NCBI RefSeq assembly: GCF_032854445.1
Contig: NC_088305.1
Location: forward strand, 12,281,606-12,345,605
Length of the DNA: 64,000 nt
Direction: 5' to 3'
DNA from: Liolophura sinensis
Taxonomy: Eukaryota; Mollusca; Polyplacophora; Chitonida; Chitonidae
Shown here: positions 22,147 through 34,675 of the stretch, one piece after another
Numbering within the stretch: position 1 is the stretch's first letter
Layout: the number at the start of each line of letters is the position of its first letter
Translations under genes and position numbers: made by a program
The notes under the pieces: model-generated
What the model was told of the DNA's origin: nothing
Databases searched by the model: none
What the model saw: only the letters and a program-made list of their open reading frames with translations

Positions 22147-23998
22147 GTTAGTTCAGAAAGATTCCATCCTGTTTTGAGGATTTTTCTTCCGCTTTAAACA
22201 AAGTACATGTGTATTTGTTGTTTTGATATGTGGACATCGTTGTGAGATTGAAATCTGTGTTTGGCTCAGTGGGATGATCAATGGATAAGTCTATTAATTG
22301 TGTTTACTTATCCCACTCTGCTACCCTGAACGATCTCAACTTGTCATTTATAAAACCAGTCATTTACAATTTGTCGAACGAAGATAGGAAAGTCACTGTT
22401 TTGTAATCGCATTCTCGTGGACGTGATTTTTCAAATTTTACAAATTGTACGAAATGGAGTTTACGACGTGCTCCACACGACATATTTAACCTGCGAACAT
22501 GGATTTACCTCTTAAGTGCCAAGGTGTCTCAGGACGCATCTTGTCTCGAAGAGTTGCGTCCCTTTCTCTCCCTAAACTATGTTAACTTCTAGAACAGAGG
22601 GGTAGCTAGCTGTTGCTGAATTTACAGCGAATAGAATTAAAAACAATTGCCAAAACATCAGATGGTCGAATTGGTCTGTTCTATGGTTTGTCTGGTCTCC
22701 TAAACCATGTTGAAATTCAAAGACTATACCCAGATCTGTGCGAAAGGCGGGGTTAGCCATGATATCAATAACATCCTGTCGTTTATATATGAATACTCAA
22801 TAGGTTATAGTTTGGCACCTACTCCTATATAATTTCCATATAATGAAAGCTATTGTTAGGGTCATCAAGGCCTACACAGGTAAGATGTAATCATGAGTTC
22901 TGATTCAAGCAAACTGCGTGAAAATTTTCTTTCTCCAACAAAAACAAACCTGCAAAGCTGGAGCTAATCGCTTTAAGTCGAGCAGTGAAGTGTTGTATTC
23001 TAAATTAGTTTCGACACATCTTCGTTTTCTGGTGACGTTTTGAAAATTTTGCACGCTCATTAGTCTGTGCCTATTTCTTACCGGTTCACACTCTAACCCC
23101 AATCCGCCTATTTTGGCAAGACATACTCTTGTAGACCATGCGTGGAACATGTATTCTGGTAGAAGGTGCGTAGAGACAGTACTTGTGCTAACATGTCGTT
23201 ACTCACTGAAGCGTTTTGGCACGATTCACTCACCACACCATACATGAAATGTTTATTCTGGCAGTATCTGTGTAGCGATTCTGCTAGACGTTACATGTGC
23301 ATGCTCAGTGAAAGCGTGAGCGTGTTTACTGATCTTGTCACAGGCATGTACAATCTTGTGAACACACTCCTCAGACCCCCACTGGCCCCCAGCTGTGTCC
23401 AATTACCAAGAATCACAACCAGACACAAGGAATGGGATACGCTTCCTAAAATCTTCGGCTAAAACGTGATTTACTCTAATTACGGTCATCGGTGATATCA
23501 CACTCTGTCCTTACAAATTTACGAGATTTGAAATTTGATTTTACTGCACGGCCGTGAATACATCTTTATTCACGACAGTTTTGGTACGGCCATGATAGTG
23601 ACATTTCTCCGTCTGTGAGTTAAGGTTGCCGGCTATCTTTCGTAAGACTCTTCCAATATAATTCTATAATTCTTTAATATACCTGAATACGACATAAAAC
23701 TGCTATCAAGTAAATAAATGAATACAGAAATGAATGAATAAATGTTTTATACAAGACATGCCTATTTAACCCTCTTTGGGGCGTGCAATCAAACCTGTTA
23801 ATCAAATCTACAAACCCCGTCATCAATTCACAAGAGAAACGCCTTACGTGGGAAAGTCTGCCATCAACCTGCGGATGGTCGTAGGTTTCCCCCGGGTTCT
23901 GCCTGATTTCCTACCACCATAATGCTGGCCACCGTCGTATAAGCGAAATGTTCTTGAGTGTAGCATAAAACACCAACCCAATAAACAAATAAATCAAA
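22147..23998 (+). repeat. Duplicated segment, copy 2 (partner 541-2105)
   Basis: Same order and orientation as 541-2105. The blocks AGAAAGATTCCATCCTG, GGTTATAGTTTGGCACCTAC at 22802, TAGACCATGCGTGGAACATG at 23131 and GGCATGTACAATCTTGTGAA are clearly conserved, and the right end is the same truncated SINE-A (23841-23998). A stretch of roughly 300 bases near 22230-22700 is extra relative to copy 1. Confidence 0.8.
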
Positions 23999-24469
23999 GC
24001 TAAATATTGACATGTTATTTTCAATGTATGTGCGAAACACAAATCTTACTGTCAAAAAGTTATAAGGTTGTTTTGATACAGTATGCACCCGTGTCTTACA
24101 AATTCTGAATGCGTGTTTGGTTATGCGCTGTACAATCCGATTTGACACACACACGTTCTCACAACAGATCCCCACACACACGCAAACAAGGCAATAAATT
24201 ACAGTTTGTTCAATTCAGGTTGTTTGTTCCATCTCAGCGCTTCGAGGGCTATTTGATTAATAAGTAAACACATTTATATACTACGTTACCGGCAATTTGA
24301 TCACCCAATGACGATATCTGTCTGTGACAGAAATTAAAGACAGCTTGATTCGACAACAGAATACCTGTCCGCTAGGGGACAATGCCGGAATATACGTGTA
24401 ATTGTTAGCCTTTGTGCATCATTGGGGCTTGAGACCAAGCCTTGGAGCTTTTCGAATATAAGTATGTAC
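23999..24469. other. No gene seen
   Basis: AT-rich with an ACACAC run near 24145-24185; otherwise featureless. Confidence 0.35.
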
Positions 24470-24805
24470 GCGTGGGATTTAAAGTCGTACATATCAATTT
24501 TTCAGTCATATGACGACGAGGAGTCATGAGAAGTGTGTACATATACACCTTCATCTTGTGTTAGGGCGAGTACAAGCCGCTAAAGTGCTGCCGCCAGTTA
24601 AGTATCATGCCGAAGACACCAGATATGACACCATACCCAGTTACACTATTCTAACACCGAGCCAACCAGTCATGTTTCCTAACTCTAACCTCTCAGTGCT
24701 GAGCGCAAAGCCAGGCAGCAACAAGTACCATTTTTAAAGTCATTGGTATGCCCAGGCCCGAGTTTGATCCCGGGTTCTCCAGACTTCGAGGTGGACGCTC
24801 TGAAC
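24470..24805 (-). repeat. S2 SINE, near full length, reverse orientation
   Basis: On the minus strand it starts with CAGAGCGTCCACCTCGAAGT, has the B-box-like GGGATCAAACTCGGGCC, then AATGGTACTTGTTGCTGCC, then a body ending with CCTCGTCGTCATATGACTG. The plus-orientation copy at 38611-38885 shows the same head and the same TACTTGCTGCTGCC. Confidence 0.7.
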
Positions 24806-25298
24806 ATGAGACCACCGAAGCTGTCATGGACCTTTCAGAAGCTCGCTATAAAGCATTTTGGTGTGTAAAGAGCATGTATGAAAGTGGGCTTGCGACATGC
24901 TTAAACGAGAAGACCAAATGCATTTGTGCGTTCATAAATAATAGCCTTGAGATATTGCCTGACCATATAGGCTATTGCAGTTCACAGTGTAAGCAATAAA
25001 GCGCACATTGAAAAAATCACAGGCGGCGCCATGTTATTAATTTTAACCTTTTCGATGCCAGATACTCAAGAGCTGTTTCCGTTGAAATCACGCGTCGAAA
25101 TTTGACAGCGTGTCATTGGCTGCTCTAACCTGGCAAATCTCATGGCTTTGTAAGATTTCTAGATTAAAAGTTGATTTCTAGAGTTACTGAGCATGTCAGA
25201 AACAAATGACTGTTGCCATTTATGTCTGCGCCTGTTTCCACCCCTCCTCCGAAATAACAAAGGTGTTATTATTTGTTGTTTTCTGTCAAAGCAAACTG

Positions 25299-25575
25299 TC
25301 CCAGTGGCCTAATCATTAGAGCCTCCGCCTCGAGGTCTGTAAAGCGGAGATCAAATCCGGGTACAAATCCCCTTTGTGTCTCGTTGTCATATGAGTCACC
25401 TTCACCAATGCGGTCGCTGTGATTTCAAGTCCAGCTCATGCTGACTTCCTCCCCGGCCGTAGGTGGGGAGGTCTGACAGCAACCTGCGGATGGTCGTGCC
25501 CCCCCACCTGCCCGGTTTCCGCTCACCATAATGCTGACCGCCGTCGCATAAGTGAAATTTTCTTGAGTGATGAAT
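25299..25575 (+). repeat. Composite SINE: S2-type head joined to SINE-A body
   Basis: The head CAGTGGCCTAATCATTAGAG, CCTCCGCCTCGAGG and ATCAAATCCGGGTACAAAT is S2-like. A linker TCTCGTTGTCATATGAGTCA leads into ACCAATGCGGTCGCTGTG, from which point the sequence is SINE-A to GTGAAATTTTCTTGAGTGA at 25570. The same junction is seen at 2117-2209, so the composite has been copied. Confidence 0.65.
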
Positions 25576-28500
25576 ATTTTATTCTAATAAATAAAAAAAT
25601 ACATATAAGAGTCACACCTTACTAACTGAGCCAGGTCTAGTTATCCAGTGCAAGAACTGTTTTCCACTATTTATTGATATACATACGTCTTGGTCATGGA
25701 AGAATTAATTTTTCTGACGTGGCTTATCCGCTTAAAGACAAGGAAAATAATAACTTGAAGAAGACGCGGGATCTTGATAGACAGATTGTGTGTCAGACTG
25801 AAGACCATTAAAGATTGTCCATAAATATTGTTAGGTTGAAAAAAATTCTAAAAAAAAAATTTAATAAATAAATTCAACAAAATGCGCTGAAATTTTAGTC
25901 TTTGGTGGCCTTTTCTGTCCATATTAAGAGCCGCTTTACATCAATATACTGCTAGATTTCATCATTCAGACTGGATATACAAAAAAACAATGCATTAGGC
26001 AAATGGGCCATGAAACGTTCAGGCAAAAGCACTGTATGTGACGTCTATGTATATAAGTAAAATTCTTGATTACGGCATTACGGCGATTACGGTTGCTCAG
26101 GTTTTACTCTCCATTCTGTAGATCTCTTCCATTGCTCTATGTAAGTCCGTTTGACCATGGACAATAGACTGGCCATTATTACGACTTAGAAATTGATATC
26201 GAATTATCGATCCGGGAGTGGTGCTGTCTATCAAGACCCCGCTAAGTCAAGAGGTATGCAAGGTGCCTGGTGAAGGTCAGTGCATGGTTTACTCCGGGCA
26301 CTCCGATTTTCCTCTACCCATAAGCCTGACCACTCATATAAGTGAAAAAGTCCTCAGCACCGCGTTAAACAATAATCAATCGGTGACACCGACCTGAGGC
26401 CTTATTCCAGGCTTATGGTCTCTGTGCATCGTGCTCAAAAGAAAAGAAAAACTAATACTATAGCAGGACTTATAAACAGATCTTTAACCGGTCACTTTTT
26501 CTGACTTGCTAGGCATATCATTTTTAAATCTGAAGCTCTCACAAGGCCGTGGGAGGGACCATGTGAATGCAACCAAAAACATGATGTCGCGTCACGCGTA
26601 CCCCACGGTCATATGGTTAACAGGGAAAGCAGTTGCGTTCTCGGGTTATAGAGATAGCTCGCGCCTGATTGGTCAAAACTGACAACATGACTGCGCTTTA
26701 TTCAATTTGTCTAAGTTTGATTAATTTGAACTTTGAACGATATTTCAGTTATTCAACATCGCAGAAGCAAAAACGTGTGTGTTCAAAACTCTATATAGGG
26801 CAATTTATTCACGCATATATAACATTTACTGTATTACCTTTTCTTTTGATGTTATCAGGAAATTGTGTATTTCTTTAAACTGTTGAGATCTAATATTCAT
26901 ATCATTGGCAGATTACCCAATGATGCGACACAGGGATGAACAATATTTATGTTTAACACATTGTATAACAGAAGACAATATACAGAAAATAAGCCGGTGT
27001 TCTATAGTATTTCTCCATAATATTAACTTGCCAGGTACTACTCACTTTTTAATACAACTGAATTGTTTCCTTACGTATTGGTATTTTATTTTTAACAACT
27101 TCAGTCATTGTCGGTGTAAAGTAAGGCCTGCGAAATCCTCTTAATACTTGAATTCTAGCGTGTTTGATCTTGGCATGATATGTACAGTACACAGATCTGT
27201 GTCATTTTTGTCCGCATGCATTGAACTGGGGTTCCCATAATGCCGAACAAGATGGTCAAAGCTTCATTATTTTATCGAATATTAATCGAATGAAAACCCT
27301 GCTGTATGGTTTCCATTTTACCGCCCACATCTCTGCATTGTGAGAGCTGCATATATTAAGCGCCCCTGTTACCAAGATATACCTTTGAAGGTGTTCTTGA
27401 GACATAAGCTAGCCACTTATGTAGGCATCACACCACCTGCGTTTTAATGGTGCCAATATGGTATTGCCGACGACAAAGTATCCGTACACATATTACACAC
27501 ACACAATGAGGACTGGTCGACTGAATTATAAGCTCGATATAAGAAGCATGTCATCGATTTGTGCACGCACAAAGCTGTGTTCGGCTGACGGCAAGTGTCC
27601 TGGCTACCTTAGTAATGTATTCGAGACCATACATTTATACTTGAGGGCCTTCGATGCAGCACTGACAGTGGCTTTATTTATTGACATTTGCTGTATTATC
27701 ACAGTGGGAAATGAGGCGGGGAATTGTGCACTCCATGTGATCACTGCCACGTTCATCTCCGTCCACACTGCCAACTGCGAAGACAAGAGTCTATGCGAAA
27801 ATTAATTTTAGAAGGGAACCCAGGATAATTCGTATCCGTGTTGGCGGGACAAAGCGCTACATGTGGTTGTTTAATGATGTTTTTGCATATCTCTTGCTCA
27901 GCGACACTTCAAAACAAGGAAAAACTACATGAAAATAAATCGGTAAATTTCAGCGAACAAACACTTCGCTGTGTTGGTATGTGGATGCATAAACTAGGAA
28001 GCAGTGGGGTATCTGTGGTGTCTCAACGAAAATAGGCCTACAGCTGTACCAGTGACACCGGATTGGTCAAGTTGGGTGGTGCGTTGCATGTAGCCTTTAT
28101 ATGATAGTACTTAGGTGGGACTATATAGGTAAATCAGTGATAAATAACAAATTAGATTGCATGGAATCGAGTGTTACTTTGGTGGAAAACATTTGATCAT
28201 ATCTAATGTGTTGGGCATTTTCATTAGAAAGCGCCTAAGCAACGTCAGTATAGCACGATCAGTTGTCATTGTGTCCTAGAACTGGCACTTCATCATCCTC
28301 AGTTGTATAATCAACGTACCGTTAAAACGTTGCATAATCTACAGGCAAGTACGTATAAAGACATAGATCGGATTTTTATTCGTCCCTGTATTCCCCGCGT
28401 TATTGGTCGTTATGACTTGTATAGAGCGGACCTTCACACATGGAAGCGAACACCTGATCCAAAATCTTATGACCCGTGAGTAGTTAGCGACCATGCTGGG

Positions 28501-29324
28501 CTTTGTCGATTACCTCCGCTCCAGCTAATTTACGCCCGAGTTCGTTGTCACTTATCAGTTGTTAAAGAGGAGAAGTTGGCTGACAAAACGGACGGTGCAT
28601 TTTTCTCCACCAGCGCGAGCAGGGCTGAACCGAGACTTCTACTATGTCATCAGACGCCCTCTGTCCGGTCGTCACAGACAGTCTGGATTGATTGACTGCT
28701 CTTAACTGACAGCCCATCCAGAGCTAAATGACGCGAACGACTATCAAATTACTCACCATCTAGATTAACAGGAAGTCTGCTTAACGGGTTTAACAAGCCT
28801 AAGAGAAAATCTACCGAGGGTGAAGCCTGCATTTACGAGGAAGGTCTTTAATCCCCGTGCCTTCCGTTTAGGCATTCTTGGACTCGGAGAGTTTTTGTAC
28901 TACCGTCGGTGCAAGGCCTTCCCACAGCCTTCAACAGGTGTGCTGTGAGCAAAAGCAGCAGGCCTATTCGCCCACCGCCCAAAGGGGATATATATACAGC
29001 ACAGGTAAGTCGATTGTCTGATCACTTAGTGTAATTTCGATTTTCTACGCAGTGATTATGTCGCATTATGCTTCCCATCAGCGCTCTCGCATCGCGATTA
29101 GATCCTTGCTCTTGTTCATATCCTCATGTCAGATTGTCTGTGATGCAGTTCGTGTTTGTACTTGAGATAGTTCGGGGAGGAAGTAGTTCACATTAATGTT
29201 CTAACATATCAGACTGTCGTCTTTTGCTATTGTTGGTTGCCAGGCCCACTAGTTTTTATTTTACAGTGTTAGGTTACAGACAAATGTAAGTGCAGATGTA
29301 CTACATGTAAATATCTTTTCTTTC
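25576..29324. other. Long region without a recognisable gene
   Basis: Holds one SINE-A-related copy (26262-26385). Open frames of 60-115 codons occur (for example 27458-27805) but show no domain, no hydrophobic pattern and no splice-bounded structure. A TATA-like GATATATATAC at 28988-28998 is followed by AGGTAAGT at 29005, which could be a promoter and a first donor, though no coding exon was found. Confidence 0.4.
26262..26385 (+). repeat. SINE-A-related repeat (variant family)
   Basis: GTCAGTGCATGGTTTACTCC, GGGCACTCCGATTTTCCTCT, ACCCATAAGCCTGACCAC and CGCGTTAAACAATAATCAAT. The tail is parallel to the SINE-A tail but distinct. Confidence 0.65.
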
Positions 29325-29680
29325 AAAGGATCTTTCAATGATTCAGGGAAGACAGATTGGTGTTCTAGGTATGTCATGCAACTGAAACTTCAACCTCACC
29401 GTCCGTGAATAATATCCAGAACAAATACAAATATGGGTATCACAGTCGCGCTTTCATTCGAACTGTCGTTAAAGCATTATTTATTTATATGACTGGTGTT
29501 TTACGCAGTACAGGAGAACATTTCACTTATACGACGGCGGCCAGCATTATGATGGGAGGAAACCGGGCCAGACCCGGGGGAAACCCACGACCATCTGCAG
29601 GTTCCTGACAGACCTTCTCACGTAAGGCCGGAGATGTAGCCAGCATGAGCTGGACTTGAACTCAAGGCCTAGCGATATAA
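29325..29680 (-). repeat. Duplicated block with SINE-A (partner 4080-4366)
   Basis: 29337-29480 matches 4093-4230. The reversed SINE-A that follows (29477-29680) is more complete than at the partner, extending through GCCAGCATGAGCTGGACTTG, the complement of the B-box region. Confidence 0.8.
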
Positions 29681-30039
29681 GGTATAGCGACAGATTAATT
29701 ACTGACATTAGATACTATATACTGTATGATACAGATCGTCAGAGTTCCTGAAAGAGCTGTCCATATTTGTTAACCACAGTGTTGAAAACGTTCTGCTGTA
29801 CATTCATATATCCCCTTGCTTGGAAAATGTGACAACTCTAATCATCGGTTGTCCATGCAGGTCTCCATGCGTGACATCATGTCTGCTAGTTTTCAGCATT
29901 CCGAGTTCCAAGCACATCAGTTTATAAATATACCGAACAAGGTCGTGTGCTCGAGCCCAGCTCTGGCTCTTTCGGCTGAAGTTTTAAATCGTTGGTATCA
30001 TGTTTATTACGGGTCTTTCGCCCATCAACTGATGACCAC

Positions 30040-30170
30040 TTTATATACTTTCTTAGTTCTTTGGTGGTTTGTGTTATACGTCGTTTGGGGGAATTGGCCT
30101 TCCGATTACCGACCTGGAACGTCCTTATTGGTTGGCTGCTGGTATACGAATGTCTGTTTCGACGCATTGA
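30040..30170 (+). repeat. Dispersed element F, copy
   Basis: TATACTTTCTTAGTTCTTTGG, GGGGGAATTGGCCTTCCGAT, CGACCTGGAACGTCC and GGTATACGAATGTCTGTTTC. It supplies much of the 140-codon open frame at 29816-30238, which I therefore do not call a gene. Confidence 0.65.
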
Positions 30171-30586
30171 TTCTCAGTTCCCATGCTAAATTAATACCCC
30201 ATGTTAAGATAGATAGACTGACCAACAAACAGACATAGCGACATACAGAGCCATTTGTAGCTGCTGGAAGATCACTGAGATAATGTGTTAATTTGAACAC
30301 AAGCTCTGTTACTTGAGTGATGCTAGAATTTATTCTGTTATTATAACATATTCACCATGTATCGTGTTAGTCTATTAGGCCCCAACAGTATTTCTGATGT
30401 ATTAACAGAATATGTGTGTGATAGTTGACAGAATAATCTGTTAAGATAACAAAATACATTTTACCATTACTCTAACAGCAGACTTTCTGTTAAATTTAAC
30501 AGATTTTTTTTAGGAGTGGTTAGGCATATTGGCTTTTATTTATTTATTTATGTATTTATTGATAAACACAGTTCTTTGTACAGGTT

Positions 30587-30845
30587 GATAAATCCCCAGA
30601 GTAATGACTCTGATTTACTACTTCAAACTGCGCCCAGCACGTGGAGTATTTTAGAACGACGTTGTCTATGATCAGGTTTCATTTAACAGAACAATGCAAC
30701 TAATGGGTTAATGACGAGATCCCCAGAATAATGACTTTGATTTACTACTTCAAACTGCGCCCAGTACTTGGCGTATTTTCAGAGGGATGTTGTCTATGAT
30801 CAACTTTCATTTTACAGAACAATGCAACTAATGGGTTAATAACGA
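30587..30845 (+). repeat. Two-copy tandem repeat, 127-bp period
   Basis: CCCCAGAGTAATGACTCTGA at 30594 recurs as CCCCAGAATAATGACTTTGA at 30721. Both continue with TTTACTACTTCAAACTGCGC and end AATGCAACTAATGGGTTAAT. Confidence 0.9.
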
Positions 30846-31164
30846 GCTCGTGGCACTATGTATTCATTTCATTGTTGTTTAACCCCACTTATACGATCGC
30901 AGTCAGTTGAGACAACCGGAGTGTTTGAATATACCACAGACGTTCGGTATCCTACTGACGCACTTTCCCACATGGGTCGTACACATATGCTCAGCGCATT
31001 GCAGGAAGACAAATGGTCTTCAGCGAACACAGGCTGAGCAAACGGCCGCAAGAGTGACGTATACATGTAAATACGAGTATCATAGGCCTATTTGTGGAAT
31101 TTGTGGAAACAGCCCCACTGGTTTTGGAACCTGATTTAGTTCATTCGCTTTGTTTAAATACTGT

Positions 31165-31310
31165 CTTAATTTCGTACCTTATGTACTTTCTTAGTTCTTT
31201 GATGGTTTACGTTGAGCGTTATTTTTGGGGTGTGGCCTTGTAATTATTGGCCTGGAACGTTCATTTTTGTTGACACCTAGTATAGGAATGTCTGTTTTTG
31301 ACGCATGTAT
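31165..31310 (+). repeat. Dispersed element F, copy
   Basis: TATGTACTTTCTTAGTTCTT, TGGTTTACGTTGAGCG, ATTATTGGCCTGGAACGTTC and ATAGGAATGTCTGTTTTTGACGC, read in pieces. Confidence 0.65.
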
Positions 31311-31339
31311 ACATAGCCATCGCCAACCGCTTATTGCTA

Positions 31340-31487
31340 CCAAGGCTCAAGAAGCAGAGAGGTAGTAAAGGAGGAGGAAGGGGAGGATCCACACTTCCAT
31401 GCCTAAGGCCGGATTTGAACCCGAACATCATGTGCTTGAAAAGGCAAGCACGTTTAACCACTCGATCAAGGCCACTCCCCTCGTGAT
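31340..31487 (-). repeat. S3 tRNA-derived SINE head
   Basis: On the minus strand: GGAGTGGCCTTGATCGAGTG (A-box region), the hairpin GTGCTTGCCTTTTCAAGCAC (7-bp stem), and a perfect B box GGGTTCAAATCC. The body continues with GGCCTTAGGCATGG. The cloverleaf is incomplete, so it is a SINE or tRNA pseudogene rather than a working tRNA. Confidence 0.65.
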
Positions 31488-31551
31488 GGCAATCTTATTT
31501 CCGGATAGCCAAAACGCCACCTGAGACAGGGTGCTGAATTTCTTTGGCCGT

Positions 31552-31814
31552 AAGCACTTGCACTGATAATGCGCAGCATAATGACCCAGAAGCCTCCCAC
31601 CAATGCGGTCGCTGTGAGTTTAAGTCTAGCTAATGTTGGCTTTCTCTCCGGCCTTACGTGAGAAGGTCTGCCGGCAACCTGCGGATGGTCGTGGGTATCC
31701 CCCGGGCTCTGCCCTGTTTCCTCCCGCCATAATGCTGGCCGCTGTCGTATAGGTGAAATATTTTTGAGCATGGCGTAAAAGCATGGCGTAAAACACCAAT
31801 CAAATAAATAAATT
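31552..31814 (+). repeat. SINE-A, nearly full length
   Basis: GCGCAGCATAATGACCCAGA, CCACCAATGCGGTCGCTGTG, AGTTTAAGTCTAGC (B box), GCGGATGGTCGTGGGTATCC, and a tail in which GCATGGCGTAAAA is doubled before CACCAATCAAATAAATAAAT. Confidence 0.9.
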
Positions 31815-32483
31815 AATAAGTCGATGATGTACGTCTTTAATTATATTGTTAATGGATTCCACGTCATCAGTAGAAAACGCCACTACAAATTAATCCGCCA
31901 TACCCGTGACCACTTTGAATAATCACTGGCAATTGTCTTCTGCTTGAAATATACTAGATGTTTTTCATAACTGATATTTTGATTAATTTTTCTTGAAAAT
32001 CCTATTATATTAACGTAAATGGATAAGATATACATGTACAGTGCGCCTCATGTTCCAGTATTACACATACGTTTTGCAGTCTGGTTATGCTGCATTTCGA
32101 GCTTCGTGCTTAAACTCTATATATTTAACTGAGCAATCCTGTTCGTATATCATTTGCATCATCAGGTACCCTTGGTGTTATTGACAATCTGTTTATCTCA
32201 TTACAAATGTCGCGTTTGTAGTATATAGCTATACAAAACATCCCAGAAACATCGCGACCTTGCTGGCTCTGCTCACGTCCGCCATTTTCCGATCGTGACG
32301 TGGGAAAAGAGAAAGAATTCAAGCACAGCATCGAAAAGGCCCTGTTGATATAATAAAGCAATTGGTTACTTTCCTCGAGGTCATGAACTAAAAATAAGTC
32401 ACCATCTCCAGATCTTTCAAGTTTCGCTCCACTGACCTTTACATCTCACCCCAATCTTTATGGAATTAAGGCCGGATCATTAG
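31815..32483. other. No gene seen
   Basis: AT-rich; short open frames only. Confidence 0.35.
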
Positions 32484-32572
32484 AACTCGAAAACTAGGAC
32501 AGCAAAATATTATTTCTCGAAAATATGGATGGCGAGATATTATTCCTCGAAACTTGGGACCGCGAGATATTT
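32484..32572 (+). repeat. 30-bp tandem repeat, three units
   Basis: CTCGAAAACTAGGACAGCAA, CTCGAAAATATGGATGGCGA and CTCGAAACTTGGGACCGCGA start at 32486, 32516 and 32546; each ends in (A/G)ATATTATT or a close variant. Confidence 0.85.
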
Positions 32573-32720
32573 ACACGACGGAGGAATGCAGTTTGGTGTG
32601 ATTAAACCGGGCAGGGGCCCGGTTGACACCTACAACCATTAACAGGGTGCTGTACGAGCAACCGTATTGATGAGCTATTAAGCAGCGGTTTGCACGCTTA
32701 CCACTCGATCACTTTTGCCC
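32573..32720 (-). repeat. Strongly decayed SINE-A, reverse orientation
   Basis: ACGACGGAGGAATGCAGTTT, TTAAACCGGGCAGGGGCCCG, CACCTACAACCATTAAC and a closing GCACGCTTACCACTCGATCA follow the order of a reversed SINE-A with many substitutions. Confidence 0.55.
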
Positions 32721-33119
32721 CGACAAGATACGAAATTAAAGCTGTTTTTGCCTGAACCCTATTTACCAGGGCCCATATTTATCAAATGTCTTAAGATTTT
32801 AGAATGTTTTGTTAGGGGCGGTTTAAACATTGTAAAGCTATTCTTTACTGCAGAACGATGTAGGCCTACTAGCTGCAATTTGAGTTCGTTCCTGCCCGGA
32901 GTTTGGCTTTTCTAGCACTTGCTTAATAAATACGGGCCTAGTATTGTCGAATTCTTTGCGTTTTGCTTGTAGGTTAAGTCGTTTCTCTTTAAAATAGTGA
33001 GCATGGGTTTGTAATCGGTTTAGGCACGAAGTTGATGTTTTTGGAAAGGCAAGTTGTATGCTTCCAACTCTCACAGTTTATGGGGTCTTGGTGAAAATAT
33101 ATGACGACACTCTCGTAAG

Positions 33120-33205
33120 AAAGTTTGTCAGTAACTTGTCAAAGGTCCATGGTTTAGCCTCCGCCCATAATTTTGACTGCCATCGTGTATAATTGACTGG
33201 TAATT
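33120..33205 (+). repeat. SINE-A-related fragment (variant family)
   Basis: GTCAGTAACTTGTCAAAGGT, CCATGGTTTAGCCTCC and GCCCATAATTTTGACTGCCA match 16505-16575 with gaps. Confidence 0.5.
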
Positions 33206-34675
33206 GAGTATATGGAGTATAAGAATCAGATCGTAAACACGTGATTTCGGACGGACAGCTTTATGTTAAAAGCTGTCTCCAGGCGACAAGATATGTCATT
33301 TTACAGTCAGTTTTATAATCAGTCAAAACAGCACCAGAGTTTATCACACAAGTTGTTCCCGGGGCAAAGAACACGGCTAAACTCACAAAACTGTCAACAG
33401 AACACATTTAAACTCATGATTTTACTTCACTACAAATATATGTACTCAGTACTTTCAAACAATAAAAGCAAAATATACAGGAAAAGGTAAATTTCATGGC
33501 ATATGAGCACTTTTTATTAATATTAATTGATATTATTAGTATAATAATGTTACATTATAGTTGTGATAATACCACTTGTCACACATTTCATTAGCTGGAT
33601 GGTTATGTTTGGTTTCTTTCTCGTGTCTTGCTACGAATGGTCCATGACAGAACACTCAGCTACAATGTGTTTTACCAGTTTTCCGTTTTTTTTAGGAAAG
33701 AGTGTAGGTATAAATGTAAGGAAGAAAAACAGTTTATGTGGTAAACGCCGTGAAAACGTAATTATCAATCTCCGCTCTCTAAAACGCCGGTTCATTTTCT
33801 GAAAAGGGAAACATTTGGTTATTCCTTTCGAATACCTTACATTAACCAATATGGGTTTATTTCCTAACTATTGAAGCATTGTTTAATTCGGGAGCCTGAC
33901 ATTTACCAAACTGAATTCTTTTTCCTAATGGAGTAGTTTTAGACCAACTTTAACAAATTTGCTTACACATGTATGTTAAGACGGGTGTAATGCTTTAGCT
34001 GGAATAAAGACGTTGATATCAGAGAGGAACGTGTCTCATGAATTGCTTTTTACGGCTGAGATCTCAACTGTCAATTGCTTTCCAAGCGTGAGAACATTGC
34101 CTAGGGCGAGCAATTCTCTTCCACGTCTCTGGGAAGGAGATCAAAATACGAGTATCATGAATGGCCAAGTGGCCTCGCTCGGAACGTATCTTGTCTTTGA
34201 TGTGTAATGTAGCCATTGCAGTAACAAATTGTGTGTGTAAAGCGAATCACTAATTACCGCAAGCAGGTTAACGAAATAAAGTGCAGGCTTTATTTCGTTT
34301 TCAAGAAACACGAGAGAGGTCCTAACTATATACTGTTGCCTAGCAATACACCATCCATGGCAGAAATCACACAGGAGTGTGCGGAATCCTAGAGAGTGCA
34401 CTGTTATACACATTTACAAGCGTGCAACACAACGCGTAAAAAATGTACACATGAAAACACAAGAATGTAGAACAATAAACAAAAGCGCAATGAACATAAG
34501 ACACCAGTATGTGTCGGGTTGTACAGGTATACACAAGGACACAACACATGCAATGCACAAGATATAATAATGTAGAAAAGTACACAGCAGTATACTACAA
34601 TACACAACGAGTGTATAATAGAATATGATTCACCCAAGCGTGCAATTAGCTTCACCAACACATGTAATGGTTGAA
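33206..34675. other. No gene seen
   Basis: AT-rich, including a degenerate ACAC/CACA-rich tract at 34395-34625 that opens several overlapping short frames on the minus strand. No conserved protein is read. Confidence 0.4.

Noticed and set aside
29816-30238. 140-codon plus-strand open frame with aromatic-rich patch
   Set aside because: The patch is element F sequence, and the other copies of F do not keep this frame.
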